The notes beneath the pieces are model-generated. The model saw only the letters and a list, made by a program, of their open reading frames with translations. It had not been told where the DNA came from and made no database searches. Position numbers and translations under genes: made by a program. A stretch of DNA of 64,000 bases from Streptomyces seoulensis. GTDB taxonomy: Bacteria; Actinomycetota; Actinomycetes; Streptomycetales; Streptomycetaceae. Location of the stretch: contig CP054936.1 in the NCBI GenBank assembly GCA_013364255.1, positions 4,680,853 through 4,744,852 of the forward strand, in the 5' to 3' direction. Shown in pieces: positions 35,337 through 44,415 of this stretch; position 1 is the first letter of the stretch; every line of letters starts with the position of its first letter.

Positions 35337-36281
35337 TCAGCGGCGGCGGCGCGCCGCCTCGTACAGGACGATGCCCGCGGCCACACCGGCGTTCAGGGAC
35401 TCCGCGCCGCCCGGCATCGGGATGCGCACCCGCACGTCGCAGGTCTCGCCGACGAGCCGGGACAGGCCCTTGCCCTCGCTGCCGACGACGATGACGACCG
35501 GCCCGCCCAGGGCCTCCAGGTCGCCGAGTTCGGCCTCGCCGTCCGCGGCCAGCCCGACCACGGTGAGGCCCGCCTTCTGGTACTGCTCCAGCGCGCGCGT
35601 CAGGTTGGTGGCGCGGGCGACGGGCGTGCGGGCGGCGGTGCCCGCGGACGTCTTCCAGGCGCCGGCGGTCATGCCGGCCGCGCGCCGCTCCGGGACGACC
35701 ACGCCGTGCCCGCCGAAGGCGGAGACGGAGCGGACGACCGCGCCGAGGTTGCGCGGGTCGGTCACCCCGTCGAGCGCCACGATCAGTGGGTCCTCGCCCG
35801 CGTCGGCGGCGGCGCCGGCCAGGTCCTCGGGGTGGGCGTACTCGTACGGCGGGACCTGGAGGACCAGGCCCTGGTGGTTGAGCCCGTTGGTCATCCGGTC
35901 CAGCTCGGGGCGCGGCGCCTCCATGAGGTTGATGCCGCCGCGCTCGGCCGCGAGCTGGAGCGCCTCGCGCACCCGCTCGTCGTTGTCGATGAACTGCTGG
36001 ACGTAGAGGGTGGTGGCGGGCACGCCCTCGCGCAGCGCCTCGAAGACCGGGTTGCGGCCGACGACCAGCTCGGAGGCCGAGCGGCCCGCGCCGCGCCGCT
36101 GCTGCGGGCGGGCGCCCTGCGCGCGGCGGGACTTCGCCTGCGCGGCCCGCTGCTTGGCGTGGCCCTTGCGCATCTCGGCGGGCGGCGTGGGGCCCTTGCC
36201 CTCCAGGCCACGGCGCCGCTGGCCGCCGCTGCCGACCTGCGCGCCCTTCTTGCCGGACATGCGGCGGTTGTTCGCGGCCAT
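35337..36281 (-). CDS. rlmB: 23S rRNA (guanosine-2'-O-)-methyltransferase RlmB
   Basis: A 314-residue SPOUT-class methyltransferase. The N-terminus is basic and Arg/Gln/Lys-rich. The substrate-binding domain starts at LVVGRNPVFEALREGVPATTLYV. The knotted SAM-binding region has DGVTDPRNLGAVVRSVSAFGGHGVVVP, VVIVVGSEGKGLSRL and IPMPGGAESLNAGVAAGIVLYEA, all hallmark motifs. It acts on 23S rRNA. cysS lies just upstream on the same strand, as in most actinobacteria. Confidence 0.95.
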   Translation of the reverse strand: MAANNRRMSGKKGAQVGSGGQRRRGLEGKGPTPPAEMRKGHAKQRAAQAKSRRAQGARPQQRRGAGRSASELVVGRNPVFEALREGVPATTLYVQQFIDNDERVREALQLAAERGGINLMEAPRPELDRMTNGLNHQGLVLQVPPYEYAHPEDLAGAAADAGEDPLIVALDGVTDPRNLGAVVRSVSAFGGHGVVVPERRAAGMTAGAWKTSAGTAARTPVARATNLTRALEQYQKAGLTVVGLAADGEAELGDLEALGGPVVIVVGSEGKGLSRLVGETCDVRVRIPMPGGAESLNAGVAAGIVLYEAARRRR

Positions 36282-36405
36282 GGCTCTACCTGTCTGTCGA
36301 AAGCGTCGTACGCACGTTCTTCATCGCGTACGTCTGTCACGTCTGTGGAGTGTGCCGCCCGGGCGGGCCGGGCGGCACCGTCGGTCGCCCGGACCGCGGG
36401 CGGGC

Positions 36406-37806
36406 TCAGCGGGGGCCGAGGCTCCAGCGGGGGCCCTGCGGGCTGTCCTCGATGACCAGGCCGGACTGGCCGAGCTGATCGCGGATGGCGTCCGCGGTCG
36501 TCCAGTCCTTGCGCGTCCGGGCGGCCTCGCGCTGGTCGAGCACCATCCGGACCAGGGTGTCCACCACCCCGTGCAGGTCGTCGCCGCGGTCGCCGCCCTC
36601 GCCGGCCCACTGCTCGTCCAGCGGGTCGAGACCGAGGACGCCGAGCATGGCCCGCACCTCGGCGAGCCGGGCCACCGCGGCCTCCTTGTCGTCGGCCGCC
36701 AGCGCGCTGTTGCCCTGCCGGACGGTGGTGTGCACCACCGCGAGCGCCTGCGGTACGCCCAGGTCGTCGTCCATCGCCTCGGCGAAGGCGGGCGGCACCT
36801 CGGCGGAGGGTTCCACCGGGCCGGCCTTCTCCACCACGCGCTGGATGAAGCCCTCGATCCGCGCGAACGCGGACTCCGCCTCGCGCAGCGCCTCCTCGCT
36901 GTACTCGATCATCGACCGGTAGTGCGGGGTGCCGAGGTAGTAGCGCAGCACGATGGGCCGCCACTGCTTGACCATCTCGGCGACCAGGACGCTGTTGCCC
37001 AGCGACTTGGACATCTTGTCGCCGGCCATGGTCACCCAGGCGTTGTGCACCCAGTACCGGGCGAACTCGTCACCGTAGGCCTTGGCCTGGGCGATCTCGT
37101 TCTCGTGGTGCGGGAAGATCAGGTCCAGGCCGCCGCCGTGGATGTCGAAGGCGCTGCCCAGGTACTTGTGCGCCATGGCCGAGCACTCCAGGTGCCAGCC
37201 GGGACGGCCCTCGCCCCACGGGGTGGGCCAGGTCGGCTCGCCCGGCTTGGCCGCCTTCCACATGGCGAAGTCCCGCGCGTCGCGCTTGCCCGTCTCGCCG
37301 TCGCCCTCGGGCTGGAGCAGGTTGTCCAGCTCCTGCCGGGACAGCTGGAGGTAGCCGGGGAAGGAGCGCACGTCGAAGTAGACGTTGCCGTCGGCGGCGT
37401 AGGCGTGCCCGCGGTCGATGAGCCGCCGCATCATCTCGACCATCTCCGGCACGTGGCCGGTGGCGCGGGGCTCGTAGGTGGGCGGCAGGCAGCCGAGGGC
37501 GGTGTAACCGTCGTTGAACGCGCGCTCGTTCTCGTAGCCGATCGACCACCACGGGCGGTGCTGCTCGCGCGACTTGGCGATGATCTTGTCGTCGATGTCG
37601 GTGACGTTGCGGATGAACGTCACCTCGTAGCCGCGGTGGGCGAACCAGCGGCGCATGATGTCGAAGTTCAGTCCCGACCGGATGTGACCGATGTGCGGGG
37701 CCGCCTGCACGGTGGCACCACACAGGTAGATCGAGACGCAGCCCGGCTTGAGCGGGGTGAAGTCACGGATCTGCCGGGCACTGGTGTCGTACAGGCGAAT
37801 AGTCAC
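36406..37806 (-). CDS. cysS: Cysteinyl-tRNA synthetase
   Basis: A 466-residue class I synthetase that charges tRNA-Cys. The HIGH motif is at residues 38-41 (APHIGHIRSG), the zinc-binding Cys is in LCGATV at about 29, and the KMSKS motif follows (GDKMSKSLGNS). The GTG at 37806 (VTIRLYDT) is the only start giving the usual N-terminus. It probably forms a unit with rlmB 124 nt downstream. Confidence 0.97.
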   Translation of the reverse strand: MTIRLYDTSARQIRDFTPLKPGCVSIYLCGATVQAAPHIGHIRSGLNFDIMRRWFAHRGYEVTFIRNVTDIDDKIIAKSREQHRPWWSIGYENERAFNDGYTALGCLPPTYEPRATGHVPEMVEMMRRLIDRGHAYAADGNVYFDVRSFPGYLQLSRQELDNLLQPEGDGETGKRDARDFAMWKAAKPGEPTWPTPWGEGRPGWHLECSAMAHKYLGSAFDIHGGGLDLIFPHHENEIAQAKAYGDEFARYWVHNAWVTMAGDKMSKSLGNSVLVAEMVKQWRPIVLRYYLGTPHYRSMIEYSEEALREAESAFARIEGFIQRVVEKAGPVEPSAEVPPAFAEAMDDDLGVPQALAVVHTTVRQGNSALAADDKEAAVARLAEVRAMLGVLGLDPLDEQWAGEGGDRGDDLHGVVDTLVRMVLDQREAARTRKDWTTADAIRDQLGQSGLVIEDSPQGPRWSLGPR

Positions 37807-37924
37807 CACTCCAGGGTAGTGGGCCGCGGGGTGTGCCTCGCGCCCCTTGGGCACAAGGGCGCGCATTCGTGTCCCGGCGCGGCCCGCCGGGGGGCGGGCG
37901 GCGGCCTCCGGGCCCGCCCCGACA

Positions 37925-37985
37925 GGCGGCCGGAGGCCCTCCGGTGAACCGCGAAGGGCGGCCGGAGGCACTCCGGCGAGCCGCG
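37925..37985. repeat. Two 29-nt direct repeats
   Basis: Units at 37925-37953 and 37957-37985, both GGCGGCCGGAGGC(C/A)CTCCGG(T/C)GA(A/G)CCGCG, differ at three positions. They lie just downstream of the flavoprotein gene at 37995. Each unit is also partly palindromic (CCGGAGG...CCTCCGG). Confidence 0.85.
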
Positions 37986-37994
37986 GCGGGGGGT

Positions 37995-38399
37995 CTACAG
38001 GCTGCCCACGGCCTTGCGGGCCCGGATCCGTACGACCACCCGCTCGGCGTCCTGCGCGGAGGAGGGGTTGAACTCGGCGTACTTCTTGCCGGTGTACTTC
38101 AGGGACAGTTCGTCGATGAGCTCGCGCCCGCCCTCGGTGGTCATCTCGACGGTGCCGCGGATCTCGGCGTACTCGTAGGGGTTGTCGGGGTCCTGGACCA
38201 CGACGCTCACCCGCGGGTCGCGGTCGAGGTTCTTCTTCTTGCGGCGGTCCACGGTGGTGGAGAAGAGGAGGTCGTCGCCGTCCCGCTTCACCCACACCGG
38301 CGACAACTGCGGGCTGCCGTCGGGCTGGACGGTGCCGACGACGATGAAAGCGGGGCCGTCGAGAAGGTTCTTGAGCCGGTCGGACAGTACGGCGGACAT
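37995..38399 (-). CDS. PPOX-class flavin/F420-binding oxidoreductase
   Basis: A 134-residue split-barrel protein. It starts MSAVLSDRLKNLLDGPAFIVVGTVQPDGSPQ and continues SPVWVKRDGDDLLFSTTVDRRKKKNLDRDPRVSV, the classic Rv1155-type pattern. It binds F420 or FMN and the substrate is unknown. ATG 38399 follows GGAGGG at 6 nt, so I prefer it over the longer in-frame start. Confidence 0.9.
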   Translation of the reverse strand: MSAVLSDRLKNLLDGPAFIVVGTVQPDGSPQLSPVWVKRDGDDLLFSTTVDRRKKKNLDRDPRVSVVVQDPDNPYEYAEIRGTVEMTTEGGRELIDELSLKYTGKKYAEFNPSSAQDAERVVVRIRARKAVGSL

Positions 38400-38471
38400 G
38401 GGGGCACCCTCCGGGTCATCGGTCACTGGGTCATCGGTCACTGGTGACGTTGCGGGTACCCTCGCACGCCC

Positions 38472-38984
38472 TCAGTCCACCCGCACCACGAGAGCCGTGG
38501 CCACCGCCATCAGTCCCTCGCCGCGCCCCGGGAAGCCCAGTCCGTCGGTGGTCGCGCCGGAGACGGACACCGGCGCGCCGGCCGCCTCGGAGAGGATCCG
38601 CTGCGCCGCCTCGCGCCGCTTGCCGATCTTCGGCCGGGGGCCGACGACCTGGACGGCGACGTTCCCGATCCGGAAGCCCGCGGCGCGCACGATCCGGGCG
38701 GCCTCCGTCAGCAGGGTGACGCCGGAGGCGCCCGACCACTCGGGGCGTCCGGTGCCGAAGTGCTGTCCCAGGTCGCCGAGTCCGGCGGCCGAGAACAGCG
38801 CGTTGCACGCGGCGTGCGCGACGACGTCGGCGTCGGAGTGGCCGGCCAGTCCCGGCCCCTCGCCCTCCCACTTCAGTCCGGCGCACCACAGGTCGCGGCC
38901 GTCCTCGAAGGCGTGGATGTCGGTGCCGATGCCGACCTGGGGCAGCGGCACGGCGACGGCGTCCGCGGGGTGCTCAGAAGCCAT
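38472..38984 (-). CDS. ispF: 2-C-methyl-D-erythritol 2,4-cyclodiphosphate synthase
   Basis: A 170-residue MEP-pathway enzyme. The zinc-binding residues are in GIGTDIHAF and the motif AGHSDADVVAHA, and GATTDGLGFPGRGEG is the conserved end. It makes the cyclic diphosphate used for isoprenoid synthesis. Its start overlaps the ispD stop by 11 nt, so the two are coupled. Confidence 0.97.
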   Translation of the reverse strand: MASEHPADAVAVPLPQVGIGTDIHAFEDGRDLWCAGLKWEGEGPGLAGHSDADVVAHAACNALFSAAGLGDLGQHFGTGRPEWSGASGVTLLTEAARIVRAAGFRIGNVAVQVVGPRPKIGKRREAAQRILSEAAGAPVSVSGATTDGLGFPGRGEGLMAVATALVVRVD

Positions 38985-39738
38985 CGTTCAGCCTCCGGCG
39001 GGCCAGGACCGCTTCGGCGAGGACGAGGTCGAGGGGGCGGGTGACCTTGAACGCCTCCTCGTGGCCGGGCACGGCCACGACCCGCTCGCCGAGCTGCTCG
39101 ACCATGCTCGCGTCGTCGGTGACGTCGTCGGTGACCGTCCGGTGGGCGCGTTCCAGCGTGGCGCGGTCGAAGCCCTGCGGGGTCTGCACCGCGCGCAGCA
39201 GGGAACGGTCCGGCGTGGCGACGACCGGCTCGGCCCCGCCCGGCGCGGCGGCCGGCTCGACCTGCTTGACGGTGTCCGCGAGCGGCAGCGCGGGCACGAC
39301 GGCCCCGGCGCCGTCGCGTACGGCCTCGATCACCGCGTCCACGGTGTCCACCGGGACCAGCGGGCGGGCCGCGTCGTGCACCAGGACGATGTCGTGGCCC
39401 GGCGGCAGCGCCGCCAGGCCGAGCCGCACCGACTCCTGGCGGCTCTCGCCGCCGGGGACGACCAGGAAGTCCGTCCTCTCCGGCAGCGCGTGCGCGTCCA
39501 GGAGCGACTTGACCTCGGCGGCGCCGTCGGGCGGGGCGACGACGACGACCAGGGAGACCGCGCGGGAGGCGGCCATGGCGCGCACCGCGTGGATGAGCAT
39601 GGGCGTGCCGTTCAGCGTGCGCAGCGCCTTGGGGGCGCCCGGGCCGAGGCGTACTCCGCGGCCGGCGGCCGGGATCACCGCGGCGACGGGGGTTCCCGGC
39701 GGGGCGGCCGCGGGCGAAGGGCGCGATTCGTCAGACAT
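38974..39738 (-). CDS. ispD: 2-C-methyl-D-erythritol 4-phosphate cytidylyltransferase
   Basis: A 254-residue enzyme that adds CMP to methylerythritol phosphate. The nucleotide motif VAAVIPAAGRGVRLGPGAPKAL is at residues 18-39. HDAARPLVPVDTVDAV and ATPDRSLLRAVQTPQGF are also present. ATG 39738 gives the expected length. carD lies upstream on the same strand across a 501-nt spacer, the same arrangement as in other actinomycetes. Confidence 0.95.
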   Translation of the reverse strand: MSDESRPSPAAAPPGTPVAAVIPAAGRGVRLGPGAPKALRTLNGTPMLIHAVRAMAASRAVSLVVVVAPPDGAAEVKSLLDAHALPERTDFLVVPGGESRQESVRLGLAALPPGHDIVLVHDAARPLVPVDTVDAVIEAVRDGAGAVVPALPLADTVKQVEPAAAPGGAEPVVATPDRSLLRAVQTPQGFDRATLERAHRTVTDDVTDDASMVEQLGERVVAVPGHEEAFKVTRPLDLVLAEAVLARRRLNDGF

Positions 39739-40108
39739 CGGATCCTGTCGGGGTCGTGTGCTGGAGGCCGTGCCGCCGGTCCGCGCCGTCCGCCCGTCAG
39801 GCGCCGGTTTGGCGGCGGTGCCTACGTGGGTATGGCCACACCGTGCCGGGCACGACGCCTCGACCGGACCCTTCCGTGACCCCGGTCGAGCCGACTGCCC
39901 GGGCCCGGCACACAGTATCGGGGGACTTCCCCCGCCGTACGGCATGGCCGCCGCGCGTGCGGGTACCTGCCGCTCACAGCGCCGCGAGGCGCGCGTACGC
40001 CCCGTACCCCGGCGTACCGCGCCGAGCGGTGCGACGGTGGTGCGCCGGTGGGGACCGGGATACCGCCGTGGCTGCGGATACGGGCATGCCGCGTCGCGGA
40101 CACGCGTA

Positions 40109-40155
40109 TGCCGCGGTGCCCGGCGACTGCGGTCGAGTCATCGGGCACCGCGGCA
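40109..40155 (-). terminator. Inverted repeat between carD and ispD (possible terminator)
   Basis: Perfect 14-nt arms TGCCGCGGTGCCCG / CGGGCACCGCGGCA with a 19-nt loop, in the 501-nt spacer 39739-40239. It may end carD transcripts. Otherwise the spacer holds only GTAC/CGTAT-rich low-complexity DNA and no gene. Confidence 0.6.
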
Positions 40156-40239
40156 TTGCTTGGCGCGTTGCTTGGCTGTGCTGCGCTGGACGGAGGCGGT
40201 CGTCGTGGCCGCCCGTGTCCTGTCAGGGCACCTCGCGCG

Positions 40240-40722
40240 TCAGGACGCGAGAACCTCGTCGAGCAGGGCCTCGGCCTTGTCCTCGTTCGTGTTCTCCGCG
40301 AGGGCGAGCTCGCTCACCAGGATCTGGCGGGCCTTGGCGAGCATGCGCTTCTCTCCGGCGGAGAGTCCGCGCTCGCGCTCGCGACGCCACAGGTCACGCA
40401 CGACTTCCGCGACCTTGATGACATCGCCGGAGGCGAGCTTCTCCAGATTTGCCTTGTAGCGACGGGACCAGTTCGTGGGCTCCTCGGCGTACGGAGCGCG
40501 CAGCACCTCGAAGACTCGGTCCAGCCCGTCCTGACCGACCACATCACGCACGCCGACGAACTCCGCATTGTCCGCTGGCACACGTACCGTCAGGTCACCC
40601 TGGGCGACCTTCAGCACCAAGTAGGTCTTGTCCACGCCTTTGATCTGGCGAGTTTCGATAGCCTCGATCAGCGCGGCCCCGTGATGGGGATAGACCACGG
40701 TGTCGCCAACCTTGAACGTCAT
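40240..40722 (-). CDS. carD: CarD-family RNA polymerase-binding regulator
   Basis: A 160-residue essential-type regulator that stabilises open complexes at promoters. The N-terminal Tudor-like RNAP-interaction domain is MTFKVGDTVVYPHHGAALIEAIETRQI, and the C-terminal helical DNA-binding domain contains the conserved tryptophan motif NWSRRYKANLEKL. Length and sequence are typical of actinobacterial CarD. Directly above ispD-ispF. Confidence 0.97.
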   Translation of the reverse strand: MTFKVGDTVVYPHHGAALIEAIETRQIKGVDKTYLVLKVAQGDLTVRVPADNAEFVGVRDVVGQDGLDRVFEVLRAPYAEEPTNWSRRYKANLEKLASGDVIKVAEVVRDLWRRERERGLSAGEKRMLAKARQILVSELALAENTNEDKAEALLDEVLAS

Positions 40723-41030
40723 GTGACAGGTACCCCTTCCGTGGCTATCCAGAGTAACACGGATACGGCGTCTTCTGAATGGCGTTTTCGCAGGTCAGGG
40801 CATATCTCAGGGCTTGACAACAGCAACCGGAACGTGCTTCGGAAGGGGTCGCCGGGCCAAGGGGAGCCGGGTATTCGCAGGTGGGAGGGGCTGCCCGCAC
40901 AGGGAGAAACGCCCACGTTACACACATCCGGCCGCCCCGCCAAACGGCTGAACGTCCCGATTTGTCCGGTTCCATGTGTCCGACTTCCGCTACTCCGTTC
41001 GGTGAGCCGCGTCGCGTTCGGGACGAATCC

Positions 41031-41084
41031 GAAATTGATCACGCCACGGTGCGGCGGCCGGCGCCGCGGGCCGTGATCAATTTC
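41031..41084. repeat. 13-nt inverted repeat around TGATCA
   Basis: GAAATTGATCACG at 41031-41043 and its exact complement at 41072-41084, with a GC-rich 28-nt loop. It could be an operator pair or a long hairpin in the carD/lipoprotein spacer. Confidence 0.85.
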
Positions 41085-41119
41085 CGTCGCGGGTTCCGTG
41101 CCGACCGCGCATTCCGCGA

Positions 41120-41153
41120 CCGGAAATCCCCGAGAGCCGGAAATCCCGGAGAG
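41120..41153. repeat. 17-nt direct repeat
   Basis: CCGGAAATCCCCGAGAG followed at once by the same unit with one change. Confidence 0.85.
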
Positions 41154-41492
41154 GGGGCCGCGGCGGAGGGTGCGGGTAAGGCGGCGGCTTTGGGTACCGA
41201 CTATGCGGTTCGGCATACCGGAGCGCGCTTATGCGAATGGCGGTCCGCGGGGTGGGCCAGGGCGCGGGCGGGGGTCCCGGAGGCGCGACGGCAGGGGGTT
41301 CCCGGAGGCGCCCCGGACGGCGTCCCCGAAGCCGTGTCCAGGGCGGTGTCCGGATGCCGTGGGGCGCGCTGGGGCGGGTCGGGTGCGGGGCCTCGGGAAC
41401 GGCTCGGTAACCTAAGGCCGCTGACAGACACTTAGGGCGGCTTTATAAGGGAGTCGCCCTGTACCGTCCACGTTCAAGGAGTTGCCGCCGCC

Positions 41493-42212
41493 GTGAGCAG
41501 CAGCCTTCGACGCGGCGCCCTCGGCGTCGCCGCCATCGCGTTCTCGATCGCCTCGCTCGCCGCGTGCGGCGCCGGCAACGACGCCCAGACCCTTGAGGTC
41601 AAGCCGGACAACGCGGCCGTCACCGTCGGACCCATCAAGGTGCAGAACGCGGTGGTCATCACGCAGCCCGGCACCCAGACCAAGGGCCCGGCCGTCATCT
41701 CCGCGACCCTGTTCAACAACGACAGCCACGACCAGACCCTCGACGCGATCCGCGTCGACGGCGACGGCACCGCGCAGCTCACCCCGGCCCAGGGCAAGGG
41801 CAAGCTGACCGTCCCGGCCGGCGGCTCCCTGATCATCGGCGGCAAGGGCAACGCCTCTGCCGCGCTGTCCACCCCCGGCGGCAACGTCGCCGACGGCAAC
41901 GCGCAGAAGATCACCTTCACCTTCAGCAAGACCGGTGACGTGAGCCTGCGCGCCTTCGTCGTCCCGGCCGAGAGCTACTTCGACAAGTGGGGCCCGAGCA
42001 ACATGCCGGCCGCGCCGGGCGCCAAGCCCGCCTCGCCCTCCTCCTCGGCCTCCGCCTCCACGGGCGCCTCCGGCAAGCCGAAGTCGGACAAGCCGAAGTC
42101 CGGCGAGTCGGCGTCCGGCATGCCGAACGCCTCCGGGTCCGCCTCGTCGAAGGCCGGCGGCAACCCGGCCGCCCCGAGCGACTCGGCGTCCCAGTCGATC
42201 GCCGGCCACTGA
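41493..42212 (+). CDS. DUF461-like secreted lipoprotein
   Basis: A 239-residue lipoprotein with signal peptide and lipobox LAAC near residue 25. A beta-rich domain follows (VGPIKVQNAVVITQPGTQTKGPAVISATLFNNDSHDQTLDAI and onward). The C-terminal 75 residues are a Ser/Ala/Lys/Pro-rich tail with repeated KPKSDKPKSG. It resembles DUF461/copper-chaperone-like proteins found next to phoP in Streptomyces. Its role is unknown. GTG start after AAGGAG. Confidence 0.82.
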   Translation: MSSSLRRGALGVAAIAFSIASLAACGAGNDAQTLEVKPDNAAVTVGPIKVQNAVVITQPGTQTKGPAVISATLFNNDSHDQTLDAIRVDGDGTAQLTPAQGKGKLTVPAGGSLIIGGKGNASAALSTPGGNVADGNAQKITFTFSKTGDVSLRAFVVPAESYFDKWGPSNMPAAPGAKPASPSSSASASTGASGKPKSDKPKSGESASGMPNASGSASSKAGGNPAAPSDSASQSIAGH

Positions 42213-42251
42213 CGCGGCGGGCGGTCCGGCACCCGCGACCGCCCGCGCACA

Positions 42252-42299
42252 CGCCGAAGGGCGACGCACTCCTCAAGGGGAGTGCGCCGCCCTTCGGCG
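42252..42299. terminator. Bidirectional terminator before phoP
   Basis: Long arms CGCCGAAGGGCG-CGCACTCC and complement around a short loop, between the convergent lipoprotein and phoP genes. Confidence 0.92.
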
Positions 42300-42354
42300 T
42301 CACCGGAGCCGGAGCGGCCGGGCAGGCCGGTCCGGTCGGACCGGTCGGGCCGGC

Positions 42355-43035
42355 CTACGGCTCGAACTTGTATCCGAGGCCCCGCACCGTCACCAGGAAC
42401 CGCGGCGCGCCCGGGTCCGGCTCGATCTTGGCGCGCAGCCGCTTGACATGGACGTCGAGGGTCTTGGTGTCGCCCACGTAGTCGGCGCCCCAGACCCGGT
42501 CGATGAGCTGCATCCGGGTCAGCACGCGGCCGGCGTTGCGCAGCAGCATCTCCAGCAGGTCGAACTCCTTGAGCGGCAGGTCGACCTTGGAGCCGGACAC
42601 CGTCACCACGTGCCGGTCGACGTCCATGCGGACCGGGCCGGCCTCCAGCGCCGCCGGGGTGACCTCCTCCGGCTCGCCGCGCCGGCGCAGCACCGCGCGG
42701 ATCCGGGCCACCAGCTCGCGCGAGGAGAAGGGCTTGGTGACGTAGTCGTCGGCTCCTATCTCCAGACCGACGACCTTGTCGATCTCGCTGTCCTTGGCGG
42801 TCACCATGATCACGGGGACGTTGGAGCGGCCGCGCAGCTGCCGGCACACCTCCGTGCCGGGCAGGCCCGGCAGCATCAGGTCGAGGAGCACGAGGTCGGC
42901 GCCGTTGCGCTCGAACTCGTCGAGTCCGTCGGGCCCGGTGGCCGCGACGGCGACCTCGAAGCCCTCCTTGCGGAGCATGTACGACAGGGCGTCGGAGAAG
43001 GACTCCTCGTCCTCGACGACGAGCACTCGGGTCAC
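42355..43035 (-). CDS. phoP: Phosphate-response regulator PhoP
   Basis: A 226-residue OmpR-type regulator. The receiver domain has its phosphoacceptor Asp52 in LVLLDLMLPG. The C-terminal winged helix has LPLKEFDLLEMLLRNAGRVLTR and VKRLRAKIEPDPGAPRFLVTVRGLGYKF. It controls phosphate scavenging and antibiotic timing through PHO boxes. The GTG at 43035 overlaps the phoR stop by 4 nt (GTGA), and GGAGG stands just upstream. Confidence 0.97.
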   Translation of the reverse strand: MTRVLVVEDEESFSDALSYMLRKEGFEVAVAATGPDGLDEFERNGADLVLLDLMLPGLPGTEVCRQLRGRSNVPVIMVTAKDSEIDKVVGLEIGADDYVTKPFSSRELVARIRAVLRRRGEPEEVTPAALEAGPVRMDVDRHVVTVSGSKVDLPLKEFDLLEMLLRNAGRVLTRMQLIDRVWGADYVGDTKTLDVHVKRLRAKIEPDPGAPRFLVTVRGLGYKFEP

Positions 43036-44309
43036 GGAAGGACCTCCGGGGCGGGAAGCGGTTCGTACGGGGATGGTGCGGTGGATCGCTGCCCGCCCTC
43101 TTCGTCGAGGGCGGGGTGCTGCTGGGCCCGGTCGCGGTCCCGGTCGCGGGCGGCACGGGCCGCGGCGGCCTCCGGCAGCCGCAGGGTGAAGGTGGAGCCC
43201 TGTCCCTCGGCGCTCCAGACCGTGACCTCGCCGCCGTGCGAGGCGGCCACGTGCTTGACGATCGCGAGGCCGAGTCCGGTGCCTCCCGTGGCGCGCGAGC
43301 GGGCCGGGTCGACGCGGTAGAAGCGCTCGAAGATGCGCTCCTTGTCCTTGTCGGAGATGCCTATGCCCTGGTCGGTGACGGCCAGCTCGATCAGGTCGCC
43401 GCCGGGCGCGGTGATCCGGCGGGCGGCGATGCCGACGCGGGTGCGGACCGGGGAGTAGTTGACCGCGTTCTCGACGAGGTTGCCGAGGGCGGCGGCGAGC
43501 TGGCCGCGGTTGCCCCACACGTGCAGGTCCGCGGTGCCTCCGGCGGCCATGGTGATCTGCTTGGTGCCGGCCTGGTGGCGGCAGCGGTCGATGGCTTCGG
43601 CGACCAGTTCGTCCACGCGCACCGGCTCGGCGTCCTCCAGCGGGTCGTCGTTCTGCACCCGCGACAGGTCGATCAGCTCCTGCACGAGGTTGGTCAGCCG
43701 GGTCGCCTCGATCTGCATCCGCCCGGCGAACCGCTGTACGGCCTCCGGGTCGTCGGAGGCGTCCATGACGGCCTCGGACAGCAGGGAGAGCGCGCCGACG
43801 GGTGTCTTCAGTTCATGGCTCACATTGGCGACGAAGTCGCGTCGTACCGCTTCGATGCGCCGGGCCTCGGTCAGGTCCTCCACCAGCAGCAGCACCAGCC
43901 GCGAGCCGAGCGGGGCGACCCGCGCGGAGACGGCGAGGGCCTCGCCGCGCCCGGTGCCGCGCCGCGGCAGGTCCAGCTCGACCTGGCGTATCTCCCCGTC
44001 CCGCCGGGTGTCCCGGGCCATCTGGAGCATCGGCTCCACGGCCAGCTTGCCGCCGCGGACGAGCCCGAGGGCGTACGCGGCGGAGCTTGCCTTGACGACG
44101 GCGTCGCCCTCGTCGAGGACGACGGCGGAGGACCGCAGCACGGACAGGACGGTGTCCACGCCCGGCGGCAGCACCGCGTCGGTGTGCAGGGAGGTACGGG
44201 TCGGGCGCTTCTGCTCGCGCTCGCTGAAGCGGAACGCGAGCATGGCGATGACACCGGTGAGCACTCCGGCGATCGCTGCCGCTGCGGCGACCGCCGCGTT
44301 CACGTCCAT
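43032..44309 (-). CDS. phoR: Phosphate sensor histidine kinase PhoR
   Basis: A 425-residue sensor. One N-terminal transmembrane helix (AVAAAAAIAGVLTGVIAMLAF) is followed by a PAS-like segment. The H-box NVSHELKTPVGAL has His165, and the ATP-binding domain has N (LVENAVNYS), G1 (VTDQGIGI), F (ERFYRVD) and G2 (GGTGLGLAIVKH) boxes. It phosphorylates PhoP when phosphate is low. It is the first gene of the phoR-phoP operon and divergent from phoU. Confidence 0.97.
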   Translation of the reverse strand: MDVNAAVAAAAAIAGVLTGVIAMLAFRFSEREQKRPTRTSLHTDAVLPPGVDTVLSVLRSSAVVLDEGDAVVKASSAAYALGLVRGGKLAVEPMLQMARDTRRDGEIRQVELDLPRRGTGRGEALAVSARVAPLGSRLVLLLVEDLTEARRIEAVRRDFVANVSHELKTPVGALSLLSEAVMDASDDPEAVQRFAGRMQIEATRLTNLVQELIDLSRVQNDDPLEDAEPVRVDELVAEAIDRCRHQAGTKQITMAAGGTADLHVWGNRGQLAAALGNLVENAVNYSPVRTRVGIAARRITAPGGDLIELAVTDQGIGISDKDKERIFERFYRVDPARSRATGGTGLGLAIVKHVAASHGGEVTVWSAEGQGSTFTLRLPEAAAARAARDRDRDRAQQHPALDEEGGQRSTAPSPYEPLPAPEVLP

Positions 44310-44382
44310 GCCTCAAGGTTAGGCACGGGGCACGACATGCCCGCACCCATCCGAGTGCGACCTCGAACACTCGTCGCCCAGA

Positions 44383-44415
44383 GTTCACCTTGGGGCCAGC
44401 GATGGTTCATTTGGG
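44383..44415. promoter_or_regulatory. PHO box (three 11-nt direct repeat units)
   Basis: GTTCACCTTGG, GGCCAGCGATG and GTTCATTTGGG follow one another without gaps, in the 289-nt region between phoR and phoU. The first and third fit the PhoP repeat consensus G(T/G)TCAYYYRGG well and the middle one weakly, the usual core PHO-box form. Confidence 0.92.

Larger units (their letters stand above)
40723..41492. other. 770-nt intergenic region with repeats, no gene
   Basis: This divergent spacer serves carD (minus) and the lipoprotein (plus). It is less GC-rich on the carD side. It holds a 13-nt inverted repeat and a 17-nt direct repeat listed separately, and a palindromic segment just before the lipoprotein. 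No protein-coding reading is convincing. Confidence 0.7.
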
